A DNA stretch of 64,000 bases. Source: Sequoia sempervirens. Taxonomy: Eukaryota; Streptophyta; Pinopsida; Cupressales; Cupressaceae. Positions within the stretch are counted from its first letter, which is position 1, and every line of letters starts with the position of its first letter. The notes beneath the pieces were generated by a model. That model saw only the letters and a program-made list of their open reading frames with translations, was not told where the DNA came from and ran no database searches. A program made the translations under genes and the position numbers. This document shows positions 1 to 12,470 of the stretch, piece by piece. The DNA lies in the NCBI GenBank assembly GCA_007258455.2, contig VDFB02193867.1:572515022-572579021 (forward strand), given 5' to 3'.

Positions 1-1150
1 GAAAAGTAGCATACAACATAGGTGGAGTAATACTACACTCAACATTCCACATACCCTTTAACAAGTTAGAATTCATTCCATTGAATACTAAAACATTAGA
101 TACAATGTCAAAGCATTATCAACAATATGTGCTCCTCATAGATGAAATTCCATTAGTAGGTTCAACATTTTTACGTTTCATTGACAAACGATTATGAGAT
201 ATAATACTTGAATGCCAACTGCATACTTTGCAAACCTTGATACAGTTTTGTGTGGTGATCTTTATCAAGCACAACCTATACTTGACTCTATTGTATTTGA
301 AAATAAACCAATACTGACTGAACTAATGTCTTACAATTTTTGGAAAGATAATATAAAGAACTATTCTTTGATCGCTGCCATGCAACAAAAGGATGATAAA
401 TTCATTGTAATTCTCAATATAATTCATGTAGGTTCACAAACAAATGACGATTTGGATTATCTTAATCAACTCTTAATCAACATTGCTTATGTCTAAGAAC
501 AATAGACCCAACATTCCCTTTTCTCTTTTATAGAAGAAAGGATGTTGAAGAACACAATAAAAAATGCTATCAATTATTCTTGAAGAAATCATTGTATTAG
601 ATGCAAATAATGAACACGAGGATAACTATGATGGAATGAGATTATACAATCACACAACTACTATACCAAGTCAAATATACTAGTAGAAATATATGTTGGT
701 AACTGTAACACACAATATGGTCTAGGTAATGGATCAGATGGAATATTTAAAGCATATACCAAACACAATGATTTTAATATTGTTTGGATCAAATTTAATG
801 ATTCAAATATTGGCCAAAAAATAAAAAAAATAACACACTGTTATACTAAAAACATTGATAAAGAATGGGAACTGATACTTCGCATTGCTAGGCCCATCCA
901 AACAACATTCACCAAAAAAAATTGCTATCATAAAACAATATATAATACAAGTGGCATGTGCAGGAACTATACATTGATCTCAAGGAATTACAATGCAAGT
1001 TGTAACATTTGATCCCACTAGCATAAGACAACATGGATTACCGTATACAACACTTTCACAAACAAAATCACTACACTAATTATTCTTGCTCAAACCTTTG
1101 AATGTAAAAAAATTCAAAGTGAAGAAAAAAATAGTCCTTGAAATGTCACG
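1..1150 (+). pseudogene. Helitron PIF1-type helicase remnant (3' part)
   Basis: Frames read through stops give a PIF1-family helicase as carried by plant Helitrons, which move by rolling-circle replication. The Walker B-like stretch LLIDEIPLVGS lies near 140-175. CGDLYQAQPI and NFWKDNIKNYSLIAAMQQ follow (about 250-390), then SDGIFKAYTKHNDFNIVWI (about 735-790). The reading frame changes near 205, and stops interrupt it at 195-197 and after 495, so it is dead. The N-terminal Rep domain and Walker A motif would lie left of the window. The AT-rich, stop-ridden state suggests an old insertion. The family call rests on motif recognition. A cellular PIF1 gene is less likely because an RPA-like gene follows, as in plant Helitrons. 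Confidence 0.75.
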
Positions 1151-1459
1151 TCTTCAATCAAATGCACAATGGAATTTGAAAATGAAGGCATTATTTATGA
1201 AAACATCCCATAAATTCTTATGTGTACATTGAACACTCATAGCTTAAACACACATACAAATGACATTCTCAATGACCATGACATATTGTCATCCAATATA
1301 TTATGTTTGCAACAAACACTCATGCATCCATCTGAAATCAATTATATATTACAACATTTTAATTCCTTTGTTTTATACAACATACATGGCATAATGAATT
1401 TAACAAAAAAAATTCTAACTATATCTAAAACAAGACAACATAAAACAAAAAAGCATTGA
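1151..1459 (+). pseudogene. Possible endonuclease-like segment after the Helitron helicase
   Basis: An open stretch of 79 codons (1,220-1,459) contains LNTHSLNTHTNDILNDHDIL followed by SSNILCLQQT. This resembles the N-terminal signature of exonuclease-endonuclease-phosphatase domains (N..S.....D.......I.CLQET), but the usual metal-binding Glu is Gln here. It lies directly downstream of the helicase C-terminal motifs in the same direction. Helitron relatives called Helentrons carry such a domain at the helicase C-terminus. The match is short and degraded and could be chance or a LINE fragment. Confidence 0.35.
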
Positions 1460-2314
1460 AGCCATCACAATAACAATACCCCTTACTAACAATGACTTGA
1501 ATGTGTAATATTTTTGCAATACCCAACACTCCAATTTTAGAAATTATAACCATCATCAATAAAATACTTACACATATAAACACAAAAAATATATTGTATA
1601 TTGTAGAGGATTCCAATATTGACATGACTATAGAAATAAATAAATAAATGCTTTCTAATCATATGCAAAAGCATAACATACAATTCATATTGAACCAATC
1701 TCATACTATAAACAAACCACTAATTGACCATGTCTAGTGTAATTCAAATACACATACATCCTCTATTTACAAATTAGAAACATATTGGACTAACCACCTT
1801 GCCACTTTTATAAAGTTCCAGCCTAATCAACAAATTACGTCAACTTGAAAATTTCAATAAGCTTATAAAAAAAATAATCCCATTTCACACATTCACTACA
1901 TTGATGTCAATATTTGTAATTTTGTTCTCTAATTGCCTTAACATAATTTTGCATTAAACCCTTCTATCATTATATCCAGACTTCTAGCAATTATACTAAT
2001 ACATCTTTACTCCAACAATGCATACAAATAAATTGGTCTCTTCTACTTTAATGATAATATGACATAAATTACCTACCATAAATTAACATAATTTTACTTT
2101 TAGTCAAAGAAATATACTTTTGTAATTGCTTAAACATAATTTTGCATATTATATCAAGTGAATTACATACTATGATTTGATTAAATACAATTCAAAACTA
2201 TATAATTTTGTTGCAACAAAACAATGGAAAGTGGTAAGAGAACGGGAAAATAAGCACAACCCAAATAGGAACAAACACCCAAAAGGTAATCACCACACTC
2301 TTTAAACAATACCA

Positions 2315-3607
2315 ATGCAATTTTACAATCTTAAAGCAATTCTATTATATTCTCTACAGATCAAAAAAAAAAGTCTAAATTCCATATTGATTAAAGATCT
2401 AAATGCTCGAAAAGCTGGAAATATTTTTGAAGGTGACATCATTGTTGTATACAAAGCCACACTAGATAAAGTCAACAAATTGTGTCAAGTGCTCTGTGCT
2501 GACTTGACAAAGTTAAAGCTGGAATGACAATCACTTTAAATGTTACTAGTCATCTTGTCCAACAATATGAAAATGAGATAATTGTAGGATCAACAATATG
2601 TGTATCAAATTTCTAAATTGCTCACAAAATAGATTACGATAGAGGAGATTGTGATTGCATACTCATTTTGCAAGAATCAAGCACAGTTGAAGTAATACCC
2701 CATCTTTGTGAACAATACAACTTCATACCGAACATGACAATTAAATAATTGCTTACAAGTACAGATAACTATCCCATTGGAACAATAGGTGCAGTGGCAA
2801 TCTCTACAAAAATAATTCTTTCTCAATATTTGATTGACATCAAAGATAGATATTTTGACATGGACAGAGCACAGGTACAAATATGTCTCAAACTCTTCTC
2901 CTAATCTACTTTACATCTATTATTTCCTTCTTTGTATCATTAAAATTCAAGGAAAAAACTATTTTTCTTGCCATTAACAAATAGATATAGTTATATGAGA
3001 GTTCGACACAACAGTTCTTGGCAATAGAAAATGAAGTGTGAGAAAATTAGTTTCCTACAATGTTATTAAAAAATATTATAAAACAAAAAGAAGCAGACAA
3101 CAAATTTCACATCGTTCAATCTACATATATTTTCAAATTAAATAAAAGAATAATAGTGGAAAGACTACAAAGATTCCTGCAATCAACATTTGAGGTAATC
3201 GTTTGAAAATTGTTAAATTCCTAAATTTGTAATGTTTTTTTGGCATGACAATAATATTATAATATATGTTGCAGATGGATGAAATTTTGAAAGTGGTCAA
3301 CTTGTTGTTAAATCCGTTCCATGCATTCTGTGCAAAATACAATTACAAATTTGAAAATTATATAACACTAGAAGAACAAGTTGCTTATTGTGCTAGATGC
3401 AATGAAGTGACTTATATCTACTCCTCTTATCTAAAAACCATTCTAATAGCTGACAACAAACAACAATACATTGTTTTGCTAATAGCTCCAATGTTCAATT
3501 GTTATTGCCTAATCTACACAACACTACATATGAAGAGTATATTGAAGATAAATCAACTGTCATCTTCATGCTACACAATTTCTCTACAAGAGGCCACTTC
3601 ACATTGA
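2315..3607 (+). pseudogene. RPA1-like single-strand DNA-binding protein remnant, Helitron-type
   Basis: The reading shows OB-fold features of replication protein A large-subunit homologues carried by plant Helitrons. Residues from 2,390 include DLNARKAGNIFEGDIIVVYK. After a frame change comes GSTICVSNF, then IDYDRGDCDCILILQESS (about 2,590-2,690). The piece at 3,266-3,607 has a zinc-ribbon-like CAKYNYKFENY...YCARCNE and a following beta-strand region LKTILIADNKQQYIVLLIAP, like the RPA C-terminal domain. Stops at about 2,525 and 2,745 and frame changes show it is a pseudogene. The gap between the parts (2,881-3,265) may hold a lost intron or decayed sequence. RPA binds single-stranded DNA in replication; in Helitrons its role is inferred. 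Confidence 0.55.
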
Positions 3608-4869
3608 ACCACAACAATATCATCATCCATGCCAATTTTGTTCAATGATAATCAACACATCCCATGAAAAGGCAAGTATAATATTTCCCAAACATTTCTT
3701 ACTATATGCATGTTTCTATTCATTGTAATTTCTTATATAATACAATAATGATTTTCTAACAATTATCTCAAAAAAATCTTTGCAAGCAACATATGAGATA
3801 CATAAGGGAACAATGTTGCACTTGTGCTATCTAAACAACCACTATCTTTTGTGATAAAACATGTTTGATGCATATTTATTATTTGTTTTCAAAAATTTGT
3901 CATGACACCAACTATAAACTTGAGTTGTATAATTATTTATGACAATATGTTTTAGTTGCTACTTACATAATATGATCCCTATCATACATTGCTAAGTCTA
4001 TGAATATATATTTTTATTCAAAAATATTTGAAAAGAATAAAATTTTAATTATGTTTTTTTATATATATATATATAACAACACATAATCACATTACACCCT
4101 TAGCTTCTTTTGTTAACTTAATGTTTAAAACAACCAAACACAACCCACAATTGGTAGGAACCTAACACAAATGCGTCTCTTGTTACATTCTTGAAAACCC
4201 CACAAAAACTTTTGCTAAATCAATAAGATACCTTTCAATGATTTCTATCATATAATATAAATAATGATGTGCTTAGATAGGTAACTAGAAACCTCAAAAT
4301 TTAAATAACCTAAGTATTCTAATCTAGAAGATTCTCATAACACCACGAGATTTTATCCACAATATGAGGCACAAATAAAAAACTCAAAAACAAGAAGATG
4401 GAAAACAATAAGGAATTATAAATTCACTTCCCTAGTTGCAACATAGGAGAAATTTGCTTCCCTTCTCAATGAATAATTCTACTACAACTTGTAAGTTTTG
4501 TGAGAAAATGCCTTTTCCACTAGAAAAAAATGAAATAGGGATTGGAAAACATGGAAGTGCTAAGATGACTTGACATTCTTTATTACAAAGTTGCTTTCTA
4601 TAATGGGTGGGGCCTTTGTGTTATGATACATGATATGTCATGTGATATGATGATATTGTATGTCTTAGAATGTGTACTTTGTATGTCTTATGAGTAATAC
4701 TCATTACACATAGGCATAATCTATATTAACAATAGGGGAGAAACATCTAATGTTGTGACTATGAAATAAAATCTATTTAGAGTTTACATTTGTTTTTTAA
4801 ATATAAAGATGAAAAAAATATTTTGAGGGCAATAGAGTGCTAGTTTAGCTTCATGACAAAACCCTAGCT
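3608..4869. other. AT-rich interval without recognised genes
   Basis: I see no coding segment or mobile-element boundary here. The stretch is AT-rich with a short TA microsatellite near 4,062-4,074. Confidence 0.5.
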
Positions 4870-5055
4870 TTTTTTTTTTCTGTAACTGAAGGCATGTTAC
4901 CTTTTCTTTCCAAGTCTACAATTTTTGAGGCTCATTTTCATAGCGTTTGAGGCCTGTTCCAGTTTAAGGAATTTTTCTAAGGTCGTTTTTCCTTAGTTTT
5001 CTTGGTTGGATTTTTGCTTTCTCCCCTCTAGCAGCATTAGCTAGGGCATAGATTC

Positions 5056-5998
5056 GTGGTCGAGTGGTTGCTTTTTTATCGGTACCATTTGCTGCCTATT
5101 TGCATATACGAGAGGAGTGATGAGCTAAGACATTTCACTTCTCAAGGGCTCCCAATAAATTGCTCTTATTTACCAATGAGACTCAAGGATAAGGCAAGAA
5201 ACACGAGGGAAAAAATGGATGACAAAGTTCCAAAAGGTGAAGCAGAGCCTCTTGAGTTTGATGTCGACAATGGAGAGCTAGCTGTGAATATCAACAACTT
5301 AGTTGGAAGACCTGGAGACAAGAATGATTGTTCAAAGGAATAACCCAATAGCAAGGATATATGTAAAACCTTAGGATTTATGCTTCTAGATGATGTTATG
5401 GACTACATTGTTGAATGCCAACATAGATTTGTTATTTTGTTCTTTCTGAGAGGCATTCCCTCTGAATCTGATTTCTTCAAATGGGCTAAATTAAACTAGG
5501 TTTAATAGAGGGTGGGAAATTGAAATAATGAGAGGGCTAGGTAAAGGATACATATCTTGCAAGTTTAAATCTATTGAACATGCTTAGGCAGTTTTGTAAT
5601 ATGGGACTTGGGTTATTTGTGGTCAATTTGTTATTTACAAGCTTGGACTTTAGAGTTTCATCATGAGGGTCCTTCTAGATCTCATTATCCCATGTGGGTG
5701 GAACTCCCCTTTCTGAATCTTAATTTTAGACCTTTCCTTCAAGATATTGCTTCACAACTTGATAAGGTTATTTGGTGCAAGAATAACTTCAACAAATTTT
5801 CTAGTCTAAGAGTCCATCCAAGCATATGTGTTGAAATGGACTTAACTCAACCATTGCCATAAAATATTAAACTCATTGGGCCTAGGTTTGAATTTTATTT
5901 GCTTGTTGTTTATTTGAATAAATCGAATACTTGCTTTTACTGCAGACAAGAGGGCCATTTGATTAGAGATTTCCCTACCAGAAAGAAAAAATCAATTT
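5056..5998 (+). pseudogene. L1 copy A ORF1 (DUF4283-like plus zinc knuckle)
   Basis: ORF1 of plant L1 elements encodes an RNA-binding, gag-like protein. FHHEGPSRSHYPMWVELPFL and LNFRPFLQDIASQLDKVIWC (5,655-5,780) are typical of the DUF4283-type region. The knuckle CFYCRQEGHLIRDFP (about 5,935-5,980) keeps Cys, Cys and His, but Phe replaces the last Cys. In-frame stops occur in the upstream part. A hydrophilic, charged segment at 6,167-6,451 (starting MADGWKVVRKRKES) probably links ORF1 to the endonuclease. Confidence 0.7.
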
Positions 5999-6449
5999 AG
6001 CCTCTCGTTGAATGCCATCATGACAACAACAAACTAATAGCAAGCTGCATAGTTCTCCCATATCTAAGGTTACAACTCATGCAAATTTGTTAGAGCCTCT
6101 CACTAAAACTTTAAAGATTTATAGCCATTTAACCTCAAATTTAACTCATATCCTAAAGATGATGATATGGCAGATGGATGGAAAGTGGTAAGGAAGAGAA
6201 AAGAATCGTTAAGTCCTATCACATGTCAGTATGGTGGTATTGCATCTCAAGGTTACCACCCTTCTTCCCCTCAACTTAACTATAAATTTGGAAGTGAGTC
6301 ATCTAATTCTTCCCCTCCTATAATACAAAGATCCAGGGCCCCTCTACCTAATACAAAAGAATTGGCCAACTCTAATCTAAGTTTATCTTTGGCCAATCAA
6401 TTTGATGATTTGCCACAAGAAGAGGATTTATATCTATCTTTTGTACCAT

Positions 6450-7260
6450 GAACTACAAAATTATGTCATGGAATGTTACAAGTGTGTTTCTCCCTCGCCA
6501 TAAATATGGTGTAAAGGAGGCTATTTGTAAGTGGAAACCAAATATTGTCTTTCTCCAATAGGCTAAAATTAATGGCATCCATCTTACTTCTTCTCTTTCT
6601 GATGTATGAAGAGATGCTTCTTTTCTTTATACCTCACATAGAGAAGGTAGTAGGCAGGTTGTCATTGATCTTTCTCCTTGGGTTTATAAGCGTGTTATTA
6701 ATAAAGGTGAGGACCCTTCACATAGTTGTGTGTGGGCCTTGAATTTTACCAATGGCCAACCTATAGGTTTTTGTTCAGTTTATGCTGTAAACTTTGCTAA
6801 AGATAGATTTGATTTGTGGGACTAGATGACTAAAAATCTACCTAATGTCAATTTTGTTATAGGAGGTGATTTCAATACGATGGAAAACCATAATGATCAT
6901 AGTTTTCTCAACCATATCAAGTTAAGTAATGAAGAATTTGATAAGCGGTTGTTATGTTGTAATACAATAGGTGTTGTTGTTCCTATTCACAACAAAAGGG
7001 GTAGTAATGATTGCAATTGGTTCACTTGGTCTAATTATATATTTTGGGGAGGATAAGAAGCTAAGCAAAGTTGATTGATTTTATATTTCTCCAAATCTCT
7101 ATGTGGTTCAAGATTCCTTAGGTTTGATAGTTAGGGTTGACTATTTTGCAACTCTTTATGATCATTATCCTATCCTTTGTACTATTTCTGGTGCTAAAAA
7201 TAGTAGTGAGGAATTTGAGTTACCTTACAAGCTTAATGTTTCTCATTTAAAAAATCCATC
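6450..7260 (+). pseudogene. L1 copy A endonuclease (EEP fold)
   Basis: The product would nick target DNA for target-primed reverse transcription. Visible motifs are MSWNVTS (about 6,462), KPNIVFLQ with the expected following Glu lost to a stop (about 6,536-6,562), NFVIGGDFNTMENHNDHS (about 6,850-6,905) and NWFTWSNY (about 7,015-7,040). A terminal LYDHYPI (about 7,157-7,175) matches the usual SDH(x)P(I) end of the domain. Several stops and frame changes are present. Confidence 0.75.
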
Positions 7261-7639
7261 TTGTGTGGAAGCATTGGTGGGCCAATTTGGAATTCTTTCC
7301 CCAAGCCAATTGAAGGGGAATCCTATAGACAATAGTGGCATAATGCCATTTCTAAATGTGCTGAATTCTTACGTGCTTATGACAAAAAAATAACATGGAA
7401 GCAAAAATATAATTTTAAATCCCTTCGAGGAAAGTTAGAACACACTAGAAAACTACTTAATTCCAATCCTTTTAATTATAATTTACAAACTTCAGTGGCT
7501 ACTTTAGAATCTCAAATTTTCATAAAAAGAAAATTTATAAGGGGTAGGGAGCTAAAATTAGAGCCATATTACATTGAATTAAAGAGGGGAATAGAGGCCC
7601 TAAATATTTATTTAAGTATCTTAATTATAAGCACATGAA

Positions 7640-8700
7640 ATAATTTATTGGTGTTATTCAAGATGATTCTGGTTTGGTTTACACCAAGTAGGATGAAATA
7701 AAAGGGTTGTTTCTAAAATATTATGAGGAGTTGTTTAAAGAAGACCCACATTAGCATGATGCACAAGTAGCCTTGGAAGATATGTTGAAAGATATTATGC
7801 CTAAGAGGGTGGATTCAAAATATAGCCAGTTTATAGATCGTATCCTATCCATTAAAGACTTAGAACATATTGTGTTTTCCATGCTTCCTTATAAATGTCC
7901 TAGAATAGATGGGTTGTTAGTGGAATTTTACCAAAAAATGTGGCAACACATTAAAGAAGATTTCTATATGGTTTACTTGGGGGCTTTGGAACATGGTTCT
8001 TTAGGGCTTGACATAAACAAGGGCTTAATTAAACTCCTTCCAAAATGGAAAAATGAGGATACCATTTTAGGTTGGCACCCTATCACCTTACTTAATACTT
8101 CTTACAAAATCATTGCTAAAGCCATAGCAACAAGAATTAAACCAATTGTGAAAGAGATAGAGAAAAAATCGGGTTTCTTGGCCAAAGGCTCATCTTGGAT
8201 AACCTTATTCTTGCTCAGGAAACCTTGGAATGGGCTCAATAATTGGGACAATAGGCTCTTTTGGTCAAGCTAGATTTCAATAAAGCATATGATAGAATGC
8301 GTTGGAGTTTTATAATCAAGATGCTTCAATGGTTAGGATTTGGTCCTAAACTATGCAAACATGTTCAAATGTTGTTTAATGATGCCAATTTTTAGTTAGT
8401 GATTAATAAAGAGCTGACTAACATCTTTCCTTTACAACGTTCAATTAGACTAGGTTGCCCCTTGTCTCCTTTCTTGTTGTTGATGCTCTTGGATATTTAT
8501 TGCAAAAATATAAGCAGTTGAATTTGATTCAAGGGGTTGCTATTCCTCATAATACTGTGGTGATTAAGTCTCATTTTGCTATGATAGGATGTTGTTTATT
8601 CAAAATTATGAGAGGGAGATCAATAATGTCATGGGAGTTCTTAATCTTTATTGTGAAGTTTCCGATTCTAAACTTTCTCACCACAAGACTGCATTTGTGA
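7640..8700 (+). pseudogene. L1 copy A reverse transcriptase
   Basis: Non-LTR reverse transcriptase motifs appear in order: KCPRIDGLLVEFYQKMWQHI (7,890-7,950), GWHPITLLNTSYKIIAKAIA (8,070-8,135; the usual form has RPISL), KSGFLAKG (about 8,165), a decayed stretch, then KLDFNKAYDRMRWSF (about 8,268-8,315) and GCPLSPFLL (about 8,454-8,480). The catalytic YADD region downstream is not recognisable. Frame breaks occur near 8,200 and 8,275. Confidence 0.8.
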
Positions 8701-8852
8701 TGGTTCGATCAGGTTCTCCTCCTTGGTGGATTCCTAAAGAGTGGAAACAAATTAAACATGGGTAGATTACTTGGTATCTTAGCATCCCATTTGGGATGGG
8801 TGTCTCTATTTACGGGATGTGGAACTGGTACTTATAAAAATTAAGAAATAAA

Positions 8853-10040
8853 TTGTGTAATTGGGTAAACAAATTTTTGTCCCTTGTAGGAAAAATTCAA
8901 GTGGTAAATCATTTTTTTTTGGCTTCACATGTGTATTATTCCTCTTGTTGGATGCCATCAAAAAAAGGTTATGAGGACCTTATCAAAATTGTTCGCAACT
9001 TCCAATTGGCTAATTGGGGTGGTAAGGTAGGTTTTAAATCTGCTTCTTGGTTACATTGCTTTCAACCAAAAACTAAAGGTGGGTTAGGTCTTTTGGATCC
9101 AAGGACACAAGGGACTTGCCTGGTAGCAAAATGAATTGTTCGATTAGTAAATGGAGATGCTCCGTGGAAAAATATGACTCATTTTTGGATCTCCCAATCT
9201 ACTGGTGAAGGTAAATGGCAAGTTGTTAGCTAGGAAGATAAAATATTAATGACACCTTTCTTCCACCTTAAAGCTTCCTTTCCATTACTTTATATTTGGA
9301 TGGCATGGCAACAAGTTAGTATTTTTTTAGATTGGAAAAGTTCTCTTCAACACGGATTCAACCTTGGTTATTTGTCAATTTTGTGGAATAAACTAGTGAA
9401 ATATCAAGGGCAACCTCTTGCCGTGGCATTTCCATGGTTGGCTTATTACTTATTTGAAAAAGGAGTTCAATTTTTTGGGAACTTGTGGGGTTTTAATATT
9501 TTGGAGTGGGTCAATTAACAAATGATCAAGGATAACTTTGGTCTACGTTGTAAATACACAAGTTTTTTTTTATCTTTGTTATGTCATTGGTTCCCTTTGA
9601 GTTTGTTATGAATATGTGCACTCTCTTCATTGTAATCCTTTCAAGGATTGGTGGTGGTTGTCCAAGAGTTAGTTCACATTATTTTTGCTTAAGAAGGTCT
9701 ATTTGAAACTGCTTCCCCACTTACCCTTAAATTATAGATTGAATTTGAAATGGAATTGTAGGTTTAAAGAAAAAACTTGGAAGAAACTTAGTTATCAAAT
9801 TTGGCATTCAAAAAGTGAAGCTTAAAGTGCAAATTTTAGCTTGGAAAAATTTGTATTGTAAATTGCCCATTGGTGATAGGTTGGGTCATTTGTATTGTAA
9901 AAGTATTGAAAGTTTGAAACATACAATTTGGAATTATTCTCTAACGAAAAGGAAATGGAAGGTTGTTTTTGTTTACCTCCCTGTGATTTTTGATAATGCT
10001 TTGAGTTGGAAAGAAGCCATTTTGGGCTTGGGCCTCTAAA
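8853..10040 (+). pseudogene. L1 copy A C-terminal region with zf-RVT
   Basis: The piece at 8,853-9,134 carries the region after the thumb of plant L1 ORF2 (GRIQ-like GKIQVVNHFF, then CFQPKTKGGLGLLDPR). The piece at 9,815-10,039 has KLKVQILAWKNLYCKLPIGD and LKHTIWNYSLTKRKWK, which match the zf-RVT segment with its cysteines partly lost. No clear RNase H domain follows, unlike the second L1 in the window. Confidence 0.65.
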
Positions 10041-10505
10041 TAATATTGTTGCTGATTCTATAAGGCATATTGTCTTGTTTAATATATGAAAAAGTAGATG
10101 TATGGATATTTTTGCTAATTGTAATGTTTTACTTTGACATTATTTTGCAAATTGTTTTCTTATGTTCACAATTGCAGGAGTTCCCAAAGTTAATGTGAAA
10201 ATCAACTTTCATTTGGACAAGATTAAATGGTAAATACTACAACTACACAAAAATGATGTAATATGTTCCAAAAACCTTTAGCATATGTTAAAATTTAGAG
10301 TTTGATGTATTTTTCTTGCAACTATTTGCTGTGATTGTAATTTATGTTGTGATAGTTTGTTAGTGGTGTCCTTGTTCGACATAGTTGTCTAGTTGTTCTA
10401 GTGTGGATGGTATTCTGTTATGTAACTTCGTTTGGGCAGCGTATGGCTACCATTCTCTATGTAATTCTTTTGTATTGATTCAATACAAAATAAAATAAAA
10501 TAAAA

Positions 10506-10545
10506 TTCATACATACATACATACATACATACATACATACATACA

Positions 10546-10574
<29 letters not shown>
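10506..10574. repeat. CATA tetranucleotide microsatellite at the LINE tail
   Basis: About 17 uninterrupted copies of CATA follow the AAAAT tail of L1 copy A. Microsatellites seeded by LINE tails are common. The length is likely polymorphic. Confidence 0.95.
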
Positions 10575-10578
<4 letters not shown>

Positions 10579-12000
10579 CAATGCTTACAAATGAAACTAC
10601 TAAAAGTAACATTTTACTTCACTTCTCAAAATAAAAATAAAGCAAAAGAATTGTAGAAATAATGAATGAAGTTTTTTCATAAAACAAGTGTATTGCTAAA
10701 GAATAGCTCTTAAAATTAAACAAATAAACAATGTAGATAAAACTAGTATATAAATACATCTATATATATTTTTTATGTTAAAATAATTTTATTTACTATA
10801 GGTGGACACATAAATTTTATTGTATATAAATTGTTTAAAATTTTATTTGTGTTTCTTCTATATTTTAATTTGATTTTAATTATTTAATTACTTAAAGTTT
10901 ATATCTTGTGTGAACTTGTGTCCATAAAAAAATCAACTATAGTTAACAAATACAAAATATTTCAAATTAACAAATCAAACATTTTATTTCTTGACTAAAA
11001 ACATTTGAAAAAATGATTATTTAAATTTAAACTTAAAAATTATGAACCTTTGCTTTCATATATATATATGTTTGTTTGTTTTACATGCTATTTGTTTTGA
11101 AAAAAATATGTTTATTATTAAATATTAATATTTTGACATCTAAATTGTTCTCAAATTTAAGGTCAAAGATCAGAGTTTTGGACATTAATATAATAATTTC
11201 TTTTAAAAAAATATGTTAAATAAAATAGTTTTTGAATAAAACAAAACAACTTTTAAGTAAATAAAATAATTGAAGGTTATATATCTCTTGGAAGTTATTT
11301 ATATTGATGTATTTAACATATTTTCTTAGAACATAATTTATATCAGAATTAACAAGTAGTAAATTGTATGGAGAATTGAGAATGAATTACATATTTTGAA
11401 AATAAAATTATGAAATTATCTTTTCTTATAATCAAAAGTTATTATATTACATTTGAATATTTTTGAAAATAATTATAAATATTAATAAATATAGTAAAGT
11501 ATTAGATATAACTCTCTAAAAATAATATTAATATATAATACTTTAAAAAACAAAAAATATATCTACTTTTCTTGAATAACATCTCTAAATATCTAAAATA
11601 TCTTTGAGAATACAATTAATGCCAATATAAATATATCTTAAATACATCTATCTAAAAATATTAAAAAATTAATATTGAATTATTTTATTTACTTAAAAGT
11701 ATTTTTTCTTATAAATTACTTAAATTACTTTAGAATTAATTTATTTAATTGAAGAGTTATTTAATTTAATTCATAAGATATTTTAAATTTTTTAATAAAT
11801 TATTCACTACATATTATTTAGTATTTTAAAATTATTGTTACTAAAATATTTTATTATTTCATTAAAATTATTCTATTTACTATAATTTAATAAAAATAAT
11901 CAAAATAATCCAACATTCAGTACAATAGTTTTATATAATTATTATTTTTTATATCCGTCACACTTTTATCTAAATTCTTAATATTTTTTGACACTTTCTC
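10575..12000. other. Very AT-rich upstream flank of the host gene
   Basis: The interval is dominated by A and T runs with no protein-coding trace and no recognised element ends. Composition shifts sharply to higher GC at about 12,000, where the promoter and 5' UTR of the host gene begin. Confidence 0.7.
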
Positions 12001-12367
12001 GTATGACGCTTAACCCTTACGCATCTCAGATAAGTAATAACTAAAGGACAAACATGTGGAAACTGGGAGGCAAGGAAACAAGACAAAAGTTCCGTTGGTC
12101 AAGGCGTGCACACGTTTTCAAACTATAGTGGCAAATTTGTTCTTACCGGGAAGCGTTAACCGCGAGGCGGGAGCTGAAAAGGCCGAACGGAAAATAAGTA
12201 AACCAGTGTGATTATTTTTGAACATGCGCATCGGGGACCGCCCTGCTGGCTCCAGCGTGGATATACATTAAAGCCAACACCCTCCAAAAAATTTCTCCTC
12301 CTCCTCGGGGCGAAATTTCATTTTTATGTTTTGGGCAGGTACAGGGTCCGAGTCTCTGAATTGAGGT
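12000..12367 (+). promoter_or_regulatory. Putative promoter and 5' UTR of the PXA-domain gene
   Basis: This is the GC-richest stretch near exon 1. It holds a pyrimidine tract (TTTCTCCTCCTCCTC, about 12,291-12,305) like the Y-patch of plant core promoters. No convincing TATA box is seen. An in-frame TGA at 12,362-12,364 lies just before the chosen ATG and limits the N-terminus. The transcription start cannot be placed by eye. Confidence 0.5.
12326..12364 (+). promoter_or_regulatory. Possible short upstream ORF before the main ATG
   Basis: An ATG at 12,326 opens 12 codons ending in TGA at 12,362-12,364, three bases before the main start. A second possible uORF of 15 codons runs 12,224-12,271. 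Either would matter only if included in the transcript. No experimental support is visible. Confidence 0.3.
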
Positions 12368-12470
12368 ATGGCGCGGCGAATGGAAAGCATAAATGATCTG
12401 ATAGAGGAAGCCAAAGCCAGAACCCTCGTATGGATTATCTGCGTTATCGCTCTAGCCTACTTCTTATCAC
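12368..12470 (+). CDS. PXA-domain protein, exon 1 (residues 1-34 plus one base)
   Basis: The exon encodes MARRMESINDLIEEAKAR followed by a hydrophobic helix TLVWIICVIALAYFLS. ATG at 12,368 is chosen because an in-frame TGA precedes it by two codons and because DLIEEAK-R followed by a membrane helix is the usual start of plant PXA-PX proteins. It ends with a strong donor, C|GTAAGT at 12,471, leaving phase 1. The leftover C joins TG at the start of exon 2 to make Leu35. The piece is too short to be found as an ORF by itself; the proof is the phase match and the shared membrane region with exon 2. Confidence 0.8.

Larger units (their letters stand above)
4870..10503 (+). mobile_element. L1-type LINE, near full length, decayed (copy A)
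   Basis: Domains follow plant L1 order on the + strand: ORF1 nucleic-acid-binding part with zinc knuckle (5.4-6.0 kb), AP-like endonuclease (6.45-7.25 kb), reverse transcriptase (7.6-8.7 kb), C-terminal region and zf-RVT (8.85-10.05 kb). The 3' end has a typical LINE tail ending in repeated AAAAT (about 10,485-10,503) running into a CATA microsatellite. The 5' boundary is approximate, and I could not identify a target-site duplication. Many stops and frameshifts show it is inactive. Confidence 0.8.

Noticed and set aside
3266..3607. Independent cellular zinc-ribbon gene
   Set aside because: Position and strand fit the RPA-like remnant next to the Helitron helicase, and the upstream part is full of stops.
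12208..12396. 62-codon open frame overlapping exon 1
   Set aside because: Different frame from the PXA exon, no family match, starts in the putative 5' UTR.
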